Below, piece by piece: positions 49,232-57,005 of a stretch of 64,000 bases of DNA. The first letter of the stretch is position 1. Each line of letters starts with the position of its first letter. Source of the DNA: Ga0077555 sp046154645 (GTDB lineage: Bacteria > Pseudomonadota > Alphaproteobacteria > Rhizobiales > Hyphomicrobiaceae); assembly GCA_046154645.1 (NCBI GenBank), contig JBJXDZ010000047.1, forward strand, positions 1 to 64,000. Direction: 5' to 3'. The notes below the pieces were generated by a model, which did no database searches, was not told where the DNA came from, and was given only the letters and a program-made list of their open reading frames with translations. Both the position numbers and the translations under genes were made by a program.

Positions 49232-51442
49232 TCAGGCTCTGAGCTTCTGGTTCTTCAATGGAAGTGCGCGCACCGGTCGTCCCGTCGCGGCGTGGATCGC
49301 GTTCATGACGGCTGGCGCCACGACGCAGATCGTCGGCTCGCCAACACCGCCCCAGAAGCCGCCGGAGGGCACCAGCACGGTTTCCACTTTCGGCATTTCA
49401 GCGAGCCGCAGCATTTCCTGCGTATCGAAGTTCTGCTCGACGATGCGACCATCCTTGACCGAGCTCTCGCCATAAAGCGTGGCGCCGAGACCAAATGCAA
49501 CCGAGCCCTCGACCTGCGCCTCGACCTGATCCGGGTTGACCACGTGACCGCTGTCGAGCGCGAACACCAAGCGGTGCACCTTGAGCTTGCCGCGCTCACT
49601 GACCGAGACCTCGGCGACGGCGGCGGAATAGCTGCCATAACCCTTGAACTGCGCAATACCGCGATGCACGCCGGCCGGCAGCGGCTTGCCCCAGCCGGCT
49701 TTCTCGGCCACCGCATTCAACACGGCCAGATGCTTCGGGTGCTTGCCCATGAGGACACGGCGGAACTCCAGCGGGTCCTTGCCCGCTGCCTTGGCCGCCT
49801 CATCGATGAAGCACTCGAGATAGACCGCGTTCTGGTTGGTGTTGACGCCGCGCCAAGGGCCGACCGGCACGTGCGTGTTGCGCATGGCGTATTCGATGGC
49901 GAGGTTCGGCACGGTATAGCCGATGTAGGCATCGCTCGGCTGCGCGGTCAGTCCTTGCAGCTGGCGCGTGTCCTTGCCGTCCTTGATCACCGACGGGTTC
50001 GAGAACGCATTGATCGACTGTCCGGAAATGCGCATCGACAGCGCCGTCAGATTGCCCGCAGCATCGAGACCGGCTTCCATCCGGCACTGGGAAATCGGCC
50101 GGTAGAAGTCCTGGCCCATGTCCTCTTCGCGGCTCCAGATCAGCTTGATCGGCACACCGGGGATCTGTTTGGCGATGCTGGTCGCCTGGCGCACGTAATC
50201 CTGGGTGCCGCCACGCCGGCCGAAGCCGCCGCCGAGATCGTGCTTGTAGACCTCGCACTTCTCGAGCGGGAGACCGGCAACCTCGGCCAGGGCTGCCAGC
50301 GAGGCTTCACCGTTCTGCGTCGGCACCCACACCTCCGCCTTGTCGGCGGTGACGCGGGCGACACAGTTCATCGGCTCCATGCAGATATGCGCCAGGAACG
50401 GCGTCGCATAGACGGCCTCGACCTTCTTCGCCGCCCCCGCGAGCGCTGCCGCCACATCGCCGTTCTTGTTGCTGGCATAGTCGCCCGGTGCGGTCAGGCC
50501 TTCGGCGAGAAAGGCCGCGATGGTGGCGCTTGACGCTTTCGCGTGCGGGCCCTCGTCCCACACGATCGGCAGCGCATCGAGCGCTTTCTTGGCCTGCCAC
50601 CAGGTATCGGCGACCACGGCGAGCGTGCGCTCGTTGACCTTCACCACGTGCCGCACGCCGGGCATGCCCTTGATCTTCGTCTCGTCATAGCTGGTCAGCG
50701 TGCCACCAAACACCGGACAGGCGCGAATGGCGGCGTTGAGCAGGCCCGGCAACTTGACGTCGATGGCATAGACCTTGCGGCCATCGAGCTTCTCGGCTGT
50801 GTCCAGGCGCTTCAGCGGCTTGCCCGCGATCTTCCAGGACTTGGGATCCTTGAGCTGAATGGTCTTGAGATCGGGCACCGGTAGCTTGGCTGCCGCCGCC
50901 GCGATCTTGCCGTAGGTGATCTGCCGCTTCGATGCCGCATGCCGGATGACACCCTTGTCCACGGTCAGCTCGGCTACCGGCACCTTCCACTCCGCGGCGG
51001 CGGCCTGCAGCAGCATGGTGCGTGCGGCGGCACCACCTTGGCGCACGTATTGCTCGGAGGTACGGATGCCGCGGCTGCCGCCGGTGCCGAACTCGCCCCA
51101 GACACGTTTGCGCGCCAGACTCTGGCCGGGTGTCGGCATCTCGGTGCGCACGTACTTCCAATCGCACTCGAGTTCCTCCGCAACCAGCTGGGCGAGCCCC
51201 GTGAGCGTGCCCTGCCCCATCTCGGAGCGCACCACGCGCACAATCACCTCCTCGTTGGGCATGATGACCACCCAGGCGCCGATCTCGTCGGGCTTGGTTG
51301 CCAGCGCCTTTGCCGGCACAGCCTTCTGGGCCAAAGCCCGCGGCACATCGGTGAGCGGCACGCCGACGGCGAGACCGCTACCGGTCGCCGCCGCGCCGAG
51401 CAGAAGACGGCGGCGCGATACGGATTGTTTGCTGCTGGTCAT
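49232..51442 (-). CDS. Molybdenum hydroxylase large subunit (isoquinoline 1-oxidoreductase beta-type)
   Basis: A 736-residue molybdopterin-binding subunit of the xanthine-dehydrogenase family. It starts with a twin-arginine signal (SRRRLLLGAAATGSGLAVG), so the folded complex is probably exported to the periplasm. The molybdopterin block DLGGGFGRRGG is near residue 400, and the RVVRSEMGQGTLTGLAQLVA and VGPWRGVNTNQNAVYLECFID blocks are typical of IorB. It pairs with the 2Fe-2S subunit encoded 12 nt upstream. Members hydroxylate N-heterocycles or oxidise aldehydes and pass electrons to cytochromes. The cytochrome subunit and maturation factors are not in the window. Confidence 0.93.
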   Translation of the reverse strand: MTSSKQSVSRRRLLLGAAATGSGLAVGVPLTDVPRALAQKAVPAKALATKPDEIGAWVVIMPNEEVIVRVVRSEMGQGTLTGLAQLVAEELECDWKYVRTEMPTPGQSLARKRVWGEFGTGGSRGIRTSEQYVRQGGAAARTMLLQAAAAEWKVPVAELTVDKGVIRHAASKRQITYGKIAAAAAKLPVPDLKTIQLKDPKSWKIAGKPLKRLDTAEKLDGRKVYAIDVKLPGLLNAAIRACPVFGGTLTSYDETKIKGMPGVRHVVKVNERTLAVVADTWWQAKKALDALPIVWDEGPHAKASSATIAAFLAEGLTAPGDYASNKNGDVAAALAGAAKKVEAVYATPFLAHICMEPMNCVARVTADKAEVWVPTQNGEASLAALAEVAGLPLEKCEVYKHDLGGGFGRRGGTQDYVRQATSIAKQIPGVPIKLIWSREEDMGQDFYRPISQCRMEAGLDAAGNLTALSMRISGQSINAFSNPSVIKDGKDTRQLQGLTAQPSDAYIGYTVPNLAIEYAMRNTHVPVGPWRGVNTNQNAVYLECFIDEAAKAAGKDPLEFRRVLMGKHPKHLAVLNAVAEKAGWGKPLPAGVHRGIAQFKGYGSYSAAVAEVSVSERGKLKVHRLVFALDSGHVVNPDQVEAQVEGSVAFGLGATLYGESSVKDGRIVEQNFDTQEMLRLAEMPKVETVLVPSGGFWGGVGEPTICVVAPAVMNAIHAATGRPVRALPLKNQKLRA

Positions 51443-51454
51443 GGCTGCCGCTCC

Positions 51455-51934
51455 TCAGGTCTTTTTCTTCGCACCGGTCCCGGCAATGTCGCCGGCGGCC
51501 ATGTGGATGGCAGCGCGAATGCGCTGATAGGTGCCGCAGCGGCAGATGTTGGTCATGGCCTCGTCGATATCGGCATCCGTCGGTTTTGGCTTCTTCTTGA
51601 GCAGAGCTGCCGCCGCCATCAACTGGCCCGACTGGCAATAACCACATTGGGGAACGTCGAGAGCAGCCCAGGCCTTCTGCACGGCGTGCGTGGCCTTCGG
51701 CGCGAGACCCTCGATGGTGACGATCTTGTCGGTCGGCTTGAGCGAGCCAACCGGAATCGAGCATGAGCGCTGCACTTCGCCATTGATGTGCACCGAGCAG
51801 GCGCCACATTGCGCGACACCACAGCCATACTTGGTGCCGGTGAGCCCGGCCTGTTCGCGTAGCGCCCACAGCAAGGGCGTATCGGCATCGACCTTGAGAT
51901 CGAGTGCCCGACCGTTGACGTTCAGCTTTGCCAT
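51455..51934 (-). CDS. 2Fe-2S subunit of molybdenum hydroxylase (isoquinoline 1-oxidoreductase alpha-type)
   Basis: A 159-residue protein with two [2Fe-2S] clusters. The plant-type ferredoxin cluster ligands are Cys38, Cys43, Cys46 and Cys58; the second cluster uses Cys97, Cys100, Cys131 and Cys133 (CGYC and CRC). It transfers electrons from the molybdenum centre of the partner encoded 12 nt downstream. The C-terminal tail is Lys-rich. It has no own signal, as expected if it is carried across the membrane with the twin-arginine partner. Confidence 0.94.
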   Translation of the reverse strand: MAKLNVNGRALDLKVDADTPLLWALREQAGLTGTKYGCGVAQCGACSVHINGEVQRSCSIPVGSLKPTDKIVTIEGLAPKATHAVQKAWAALDVPQCGYCQSGQLMAAAALLKKKPKPTDADIDEAMTNICRCGTYQRIRAAIHMAAGDIAGTGAKKKT

Positions 51935-52072
51935 GCGGCGCCTCCTCGAAATTGTCAGCTATGTGATCGCTTGGACCCGAGCATAGCCCGATTGCGAGCG
52001 AACTGCATACAGGCTCAGGGGAGCTTGCTGCGGGGACGGCAGTCGGTCGTCGTCAAGGCGCTCGCCGTAAGG

Positions 52073-52726
52073 TCAAGGCTTCCACTGCAGGAAATTGGCG
52101 ATCAGTCCAAGGCCCAGTTTCTGGCTCTTCTCGGGATGGAACTGGGTGCCGGCGATGTTGTCGCGTCCGACCAGGGCCGTGACCGGCCCACCATGCTCGG
52201 TCTCGGCGATGATGTCGTCACGATCCTTCGCCGCCAGATGATAGGAATGCACGAAATACGCGTGCAGACCTGCCGGACCGGTGGCGAGGTCCTTGAGCAA
52301 GGCATGCGGGCGCGCCACGGTCAGCGTGTTCCAGCCCATATGCGGAATCTTCAGCGCCGGGTCCGTCGGGGCGAGCACGCGCACCTCGCCGCCGATCCAG
52401 TCGAGGCCATCCGTCGTCACATGCTCGAGGCCGCGTGTGGCAAGCAATTGCATGCCAACGCAGATGCCGAGGAACGGGCGGCCCTGCTGGCGCACCGCCG
52501 TTTCGAGTGCCCCACGCATTCCGGGCACGGCATCGAGCCCCCGCTTGCAGTCGGCGAAGGCTCCGACGCCCGGCAGCACGATACGGTCGGCGGCAAGCAC
52601 TTCGGTGGGGCTCGCCGTGACACTGATGGTCGCATTCGCCGCACACTCGCGCGCCGCCCGCTCGAAGGCTTTGGCGGCAGAGTGCAGATTGCCGGAGCCA
52701 TAGTCGATGATGACGACGCGCTGCAT
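52073..52726 (-). CDS. hisH: Imidazole glycerol phosphate synthase, glutaminase subunit
   Basis: A 217-residue class I glutamine amidotransferase that feeds ammonia to HisF in histidine synthesis. The triad is Cys89 (FLGICVGMQ), His197 and Glu199 (FHPEK). ATG 52726 gives the standard N-terminus MQRVVIIDYGSGNL; the ribosome site is weak (GAGA). It is downstream of hisB and the DUF2628 gene. The usual hisA and hisF do not follow; instead the Ior-type genes come next after 138 bases, so HisF must be encoded elsewhere. Confidence 0.96.
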   Translation of the reverse strand: MQRVVIIDYGSGNLHSAAKAFERAARECAANATISVTASPTEVLAADRIVLPGVGAFADCKRGLDAVPGMRGALETAVRQQGRPFLGICVGMQLLATRGLEHVTTDGLDWIGGEVRVLAPTDPALKIPHMGWNTLTVARPHALLKDLATGPAGLHAYFVHSYHLAAKDRDDIIAETEHGGPVTALVGRDNIAGTQFHPEKSQKLGLGLIANFLQWKP

Positions 52727-52801
52727 TCTCTCTGGCCCTTCAGTTGCCCAGTACCAACCGGGCGGCATTCTCTGGTCCGTCTGTTGACTGTCGCTCTTTA
52801 C

Positions 52802-52833
52802 GCCTTCGGATGCCCACTGCGCGTCCGGCGCGT
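52802..52833. repeat. 32-bp repeat, copy 1
   Basis: Copy 1 of a 32-bp element 28/32 identical to 53382-53413. Both can form a GGATGC/GCATCC-type hairpin (one G-T pair in this copy). It lies between the DUF2628 stop and hisH. Confidence 0.8.
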
Positions 52834-52840
52834 GCGTGCG

Positions 52841-53359
52841 CTATCGCAACCCACCCAGAATGCGCGGCGTGCGCCAACCCTTCGGACGCTGCGCTTCGGG
52901 GCGCGTCATGGGGCCAGACGTGCCATCGCCAGCAATGGAACTGCCGCTCAGTGCGCTCGCCCGGATTGCCGGAATGCCGGGCAGCCAAGTCTCGAAGAAC
53001 CGCCGCTCGCAATCCTCGGCGTTGCGGCCGTTGACCGAGCCGATCATGCTCCAGCCATGCCGTGCCAACGTCCAGCGCTTGATGCTGTCGGCCTCGAAGC
53101 CGACGATCAGATGCAGCGCGCCCATCAGGATGGCAGCCGGTCGCTGGCCAAGGCCCAGGGCCCAGAATGCCACCTCGATCAAGGCAAGGGCCGAGAGATA
53201 GAACACCAGCGCCAGCCACAACTTGTTGACCAGCATCCAGAACGGCGTGAACGCCGCGGCCCAGATCGAAAAGCCATCCTTGACGAAGGCCAAGCTGTCG
53301 GCCCGGTCGAGACGATCGGCGGGCGTATCGGGTGGCTCATGCACAGTGTAGGTGATCAT
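52841..53359 (-). CDS. DUF2628 membrane protein
   Basis: A 172-residue protein with two close predicted helices (about 35-55 and 60-80) and a C-terminal soluble tail. The start MITYTVHEPP and the block GFEADSIKRWTLARHGWSMIG are recognised parts of the DUF2628 family. It is commonly found between hisB and hisH in Hyphomicrobiales, with no known role in histidine synthesis. The gene is flanked on both sides by a 32-bp near-identical repeat. Confidence 0.87.
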   Translation of the reverse strand: MITYTVHEPPDTPADRLDRADSLAFVKDGFSIWAAAFTPFWMLVNKLWLALVFYLSALALIEVAFWALGLGQRPAAILMGALHLIVGFEADSIKRWTLARHGWSMIGSVNGRNAEDCERRFFETWLPGIPAIRASALSGSSIAGDGTSGPMTRPEAQRPKGWRTPRILGGLR

Positions 53360-53381
53360 GGTGACGTGCTCTCTTGCTTGC

Positions 53382-53413
53382 GTCTTCGGATGCCCATTAC
53401 GCATCCGGCGCGT
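53382..53413. repeat. 32-bp repeat, copy 2
   Basis: Copy 2 of the element, ending at the first base of the hisB stop codon. It contains a 6-bp hairpin, GGATGC/GCATCC, with a 7-nt loop. Copy spacing is 580 bases, enclosing the DUF2628 gene. Confidence 0.8.
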
Positions 53414-54027
53414 CAACCCGTCAAAGTCCCCTTGGTCGAGGGTACCCGGCCGGCTTGGCGTGGATCGGGCGTGATGGCTTGGCGCAGCGCCCGGGCCAGA
53501 CCTTTGTAGCAGGTCTCGGCGATGTGGTGATTGTTCTCGCCGTAGAGATTAGCGACGTGCAGCGTGATGCCGGCGTTCTGCGCGAAGGCCTGGAACCATT
53601 CGCGAAACAGTTCCGTATCCATCTCACCAAGCTTCGGTCGCGTGAACGTGACGTTCCAGATCAGATACGGCCGCCCCGAAACATCGATCGCCACCCGGGT
53701 CAGGCATTCGTCCATCGGCAGCTCGACAGAGGCATAACGGGTGATCCCGACCCGGTCACCCAGCGCCTTCGCCACGGCTTGGCCCAGCACGATGCCGGCA
53801 TCCTCGGCGGTGTGGTGGTAGTCGATATGCAGGTCACCCTTGGCTTCCAGCGTGATGTCGATCAGCGCATGGCGGGCGAGTTGCTCCAGCATGTGGTCGA
53901 GAAAGCCGATGCCGGTCGAGATCTTGTAGGCGCCGCTGCCGTCGAGGTCGACGGTGGCCGTAATCGCCGTCTCCTTGGTCGTGCGCGCAATCGTTGCCGT
54001 GCGGGTCAAAGGGGCCTCACCTGCCAT
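53413..54027 (-). CDS. hisB: Imidazoleglycerol-phosphate dehydratase
   Basis: A 204-residue monofunctional IGPD, the dehydratase step of histidine synthesis. Metal-binding histidines lie in FLDHMLEQLARHA, DYHHTAEDAG and GENNHHIAE, the two HHxxED/HHxxE motifs that hold two Mn ions. It lacks the phosphatase domain seen in enteric HisB, as normal for alphaproteobacteria. ATG 54027. It is the first his gene of the run hisB, DUF2628, hisH. Confidence 0.97.
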   Translation of the reverse strand: MAGEAPLTRTATIARTTKETAITATVDLDGSGAYKISTGIGFLDHMLEQLARHALIDITLEAKGDLHIDYHHTAEDAGIVLGQAVAKALGDRVGITRYASVELPMDECLTRVAIDVSGRPYLIWNVTFTRPKLGEMDTELFREWFQAFAQNAGITLHVANLYGENNHHIAETCYKGLARALRQAITPDPRQAGRVPSTKGTLTG

Positions 54028-54096
54028 GCTCTGCTGAGACCTGAGCCTCTAGCAGTTTGCTGGCTGCGGCGCCAGTTCCGGACGTCCCCCGCGCGC

Positions 54097-54711
54097 TCAG
54101 TTCCGTTTTGGTTGCGCGCCGGCCTTCTCGGCCAACAGCAGTTCTTGCCGGAAGCGCTCCCACGGAAAGAGCGGTCCCGGATCCTGCTTGCGGCGGGCCT
54201 GCTGCCCCCCACACGCGAACGTGGACTTGTCGACGTCCTCGTGGCCCTTGATCTCGGACAGCGGGATGCGCCACCGGCCCTGCACGCCGCGAATGACCTT
54301 GATCAGGGCTTCGATCTGCTCTCTCGTGTAGGGCTCACGGCCATCGCCGGCATTAATCAATTCGATGCCGATGGCCCGATCATTATGACCGACGGTGTGA
54401 ATTGCCACCTCGTCCTCGGGTACGCTTTTGGCCACCTCGCCGTCCCGCCCGATGATGTAATGGATCGACACCTGCCCGCTGGCTTCAAAGAACCGCTTCA
54501 TGGTTGCGACAGTGCCGGCGGGCGAGAACACCACTTTGCCGCCCTTGCAGAACGGCCCGCCGGTGGCGTGCACGATGATCTCGGTCACCTTGTCTCGCTT
54601 GGCGCCACGCCCTCGGGCTTCGGCATCGGTGGCAATCGTTGCAGCGGCGACAAGACCAACAATGGTCAGGGCCGCCACACCCTGAGTTCTGAGCTTCGAC
54701 ATTGAACGCAT
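54097..54711 (-). CDS. Exported N-acetylmuramoyl-L-alanine amidase (Amidase_2)
   Basis: A 204-residue AmpD-type zinc amidase with an N-terminal signal or anchor (hydrophobic AALTIVGLVAAATIATDAEA), so it acts in the periplasm. The zinc ligands are His48 (IIVHATGG), the His in SEIKGHEDVDKS and the Asp of RRKQDPGP. SIHYIIGRDGEVAKSVPE and AIGIELINAGDG are typical. ATG 54711 is used, with GGGAG about 4 nt upstream; ATG 54702 is the alternative. It hydrolyses the lactyl-L-alanine bond of peptidoglycan or muropeptides. Confidence 0.92.
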   Translation of the reverse strand: MRSMSKLRTQGVAALTIVGLVAAATIATDAEARGRGAKRDKVTEIIVHATGGPFCKGGKVVFSPAGTVATMKRFFEASGQVSIHYIIGRDGEVAKSVPEDEVAIHTVGHNDRAIGIELINAGDGREPYTREQIEALIKVIRGVQGRWRIPLSEIKGHEDVDKSTFACGGQQARRKQDPGPLFPWERFRQELLLAEKAGAQPKRN

Positions 54712-54807
54712 GACTCCCGGCGACAGCCCAAGGTCACGTCTAGCGTTGGATTTCGTCGCCAATGGGTGCCAATCAGGGAGAAACCGCGGCACACTGCGGC
54801 CTGCTCG

Positions 54808-55134
54808 TCACACGGGTTGTGCCGTTACCTCGCTGATCCAAGCGAGGAATTCGTTCGAACCGCCCGCCACCGGCAGCACGACGAAGGCTGGATTGGTATA
54901 GGGGTGCAGCACTTTCGCCGCCGCAATGGCCGACGGGGCGAGCAGCGCTGTGGTTTTCAGGATCATCACCGTTTCATGGTCCCGCGACAGCTTGCCCTCC
55001 CACACGTAGAGCGCCGTCATGCCCGGCAGAATGTTCGCGCAGGCAATCAGACGGCGCGCGAGGAGGTCACCGGCAATGGCTTCGGCTACCGCAGGTGAAG
55101 GACAAGTTGCATAGATCACAACGACTTCGCTCAT
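54808..55134 (-). CDS. cutA: Divalent-cation tolerance protein CutA
   Basis: A 108-residue CutA1-type trimeric protein. The blocks VVVIYATCPSPAVAEAIA, LIACANILPGMTALYVWEGK and ETVMILKTT are standard. The role in copper tolerance is historical and the true function is not settled. ATG 55134 has GGAG about 11 nt upstream. It is divergent from nadK. Confidence 0.94.
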   Translation of the reverse strand: MSEVVVIYATCPSPAVAEAIAGDLLARRLIACANILPGMTALYVWEGKLSRDHETVMILKTTALLAPSAIAAAKVLHPYTNPAFVVLPVAGGSNEFLAWISEVTAQPV

Positions 55135-55235
55135 GATGCCGTGAACTCCGGGCTTGCTGTTGCGCTGCACATGGGCGAGCTTCCAAGCCGCCGCGCGGGA
55201 TCCCCGGCGGCCCAACAGACCGGCGGACCGCAAGC

Positions 55236-56018
55236 ATGGCAAAAAAGCGCACCACGTTCGAGCGGATCGCCTTCGTCGGCAGCGACTCGATCGAGGCCCA
55301 GGCCGCCTTGACACGGCTTTCCGCCCTCTACGGCAATGCCGATCCCAAGACGGCCGACGCCATTGTGGCGCTCGGTGGCGACGGCCTGATGCTGCAGACC
55401 TTGCACCGCTTCATGCACGACCGCATCCCGATCTACGGCATGAACCGTGGCTCGATCGGCTTTCTGATGAACGTTTATCGCGAGGATGATCTGGTCGGCC
55501 GCCTGGCCCGGGCGGAGACCACGCGCATTCATCCCCTGGCCATGACGGCGACCGACAAGACCGGTGCCCAGCATCAGGCCTTGGCCATCAACGAGGTATC
55601 CGTATTCCGCGAGACCTACCAGGCGGCCAAGCTGCGCATCACGGTCGACGGCCAGGAGCGACTCGACGAGATGATATGTGATGGCGTGCTGGTAGCGACG
55701 CCGGCTGGTTCGACAGCTTACAACCTGTCCGCGCACGGCCCCATCCTGCCGATCACGGCCCGGTTGCTGGCGCTGACGCCGATCAGCCCGTTTCGTCCCC
55801 GACGGTGGCGGGGTGCGCTGCTGCCCGACACGGCCACGATCAGCATCGAGGTGCGGGAATCCGACAAGCGGCCGGTCAGCGCCGTCGCCGACCATGCCGA
55901 AACGCGTTCGGTGACCCACGTCCAGATTGCTTCGGCCCGACATATCGAGCTCTTGATGATGTTCGATTCCGATCACGGCCTCGCCGAGCGCATCCTCTCG
56001 GAGCAATTCCGCTACTGA
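55236..56018 (+). CDS. nadK: NAD kinase
   Basis: A 260-residue ATP-NAD kinase that makes NADP. The catalytic GGDG is at 47-50 (ALGGDGLML), the NE-motif in AINEVSVFR and the TPAGSTAYNLSAHGPI block bind NAD. The length is short, as in alphaproteobacteria. ATG 55236. A sulfotransferase gene follows 113 bases later. Confidence 0.96.
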   Translation: MAKKRTTFERIAFVGSDSIEAQAALTRLSALYGNADPKTADAIVALGGDGLMLQTLHRFMHDRIPIYGMNRGSIGFLMNVYREDDLVGRLARAETTRIHPLAMTATDKTGAQHQALAINEVSVFRETYQAAKLRITVDGQERLDEMICDGVLVATPAGSTAYNLSAHGPILPITARLLALTPISPFRPRRWRGALLPDTATISIEVRESDKRPVSAVADHAETRSVTHVQIASARHIELLMMFDSDHGLAERILSEQFRY

Positions 56019-56131
56019 GGCCCTCGTGCCACCATCCGGGACCTGCGACCTTGGCCGCGTTGCCAGGGCCAGAGCCGGGCGCTAAGAGCGAGCAGGCGGT
56101 GGATTCGGACGCCAGTGTCCCCTGGAGCGCC

Positions 56132-56998
56132 ATGACGAGCCCGGTCATCGACAACTACTTCGTGTGCATCGGGGCACAGAAGTCCGGCACGACTTGGCTC
56201 GCCCGCATGCTGGCGACGCATCCCGATCTGTTCGTGACGCCGGTCAAGGAGATCCACTATTTCGACCACGTCGCCGGCATCACGGAGCATCTGAGCCCCA
56301 AGAAGCGCCGCTCGCGCTATCGCAAGTACCACCAGCGTATGTGGACGCAATGGAACCAGTTCACCGAACACCGCAGCCAGTGGGCCTGGTATCGCCACTA
56401 TATGGGCAACCCCATCGACGACGCCTGGTATGCGGGGCTGTTCCATCATCGCGGCCCGAAGCGCTTTGCCGGCGAGATCACGCCTGAGTATGCCATTCTC
56501 GGCCGCAAGGGGCTCGCGCACATCAAGCGGCTCTCGCCGGATGCCCGCGTCATGTTCATCATGCGCAATCCCGTGGAACGGACCTGGAGCCAGGTGTTGC
56601 ACCAGTGCCGGGTGCGCGGCCTCGATGCCACTCGACAGTCGACGGACGCGCTCATGACCATGCTGGCCGAGCCGCGCTTCGGCGAGCTTGGCGACTATGC
56701 CATGACCCTCGACGACATGGCCGCCGTATTCCGGCCCGACCAGGTCCTGCCGTTGTTCTACGAGGAGATGCACGAGGATCGGCTGAAATCACTGCAACAG
56801 GTGTGCAAGTTCATCGGGGCCGGTTTCAGCCCCGACTATTTTTCTGAGCTCGGCCGTCGCTTCAATCGCAGCCAGGAGGCCGCCCTCCCCGAGGCTGTGC
56901 GCGAGCAACTGCGCCAAGCCTACCGCCCGCAGGCCGAGGCTGTGCGCCAGCGTCTGGGCCGCCTGCCGGCCGCCTGGCGCAAGGAGTTCGGACTCTGA
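56132..56998 (+). CDS. PAPS-dependent sulfotransferase family protein
   Basis: A 288-residue sulfotransferase domain protein. The 5'-phosphosulfate loop is IGAQKSGTTWLARML (about 13-27) and the 3'-phosphate motif is FIMRNPVERTWSQ (about 146-158), both intact. It could sulfate a surface glycan or lipid; the donor PAPS genes are not in the window. ATG 56132 has TGGAG at about 5 nt. It converges on mfd with a 7-nt gap. Confidence 0.92.
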   Translation: MTSPVIDNYFVCIGAQKSGTTWLARMLATHPDLFVTPVKEIHYFDHVAGITEHLSPKKRRSRYRKYHQRMWTQWNQFTEHRSQWAWYRHYMGNPIDDAWYAGLFHHRGPKRFAGEITPEYAILGRKGLAHIKRLSPDARVMFIMRNPVERTWSQVLHQCRVRGLDATRQSTDALMTMLAEPRFGELGDYAMTLDDMAAVFRPDQVLPLFYEEMHEDRLKSLQQVCKFIGAGFSPDYFSELGRRFNRSQEAALPEAVREQLRQAYRPQAEAVRQRLGRLPAAWRKEFGL

Positions 56999-57005
56999 GC
57001 CGACC

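Noticed and set aside
49292..50533. A 413-residue plus-strand frame opposite the molybdenum hydroxylase gene.
   Set aside because: His/Arg/Asp-rich artefact of GC-rich antisense reading.
54840..54870. A tRNA T-loop-like string (gttcgaaccg).
   Set aside because: It lies within the cutA coding sequence and no cloverleaf can be built around it.
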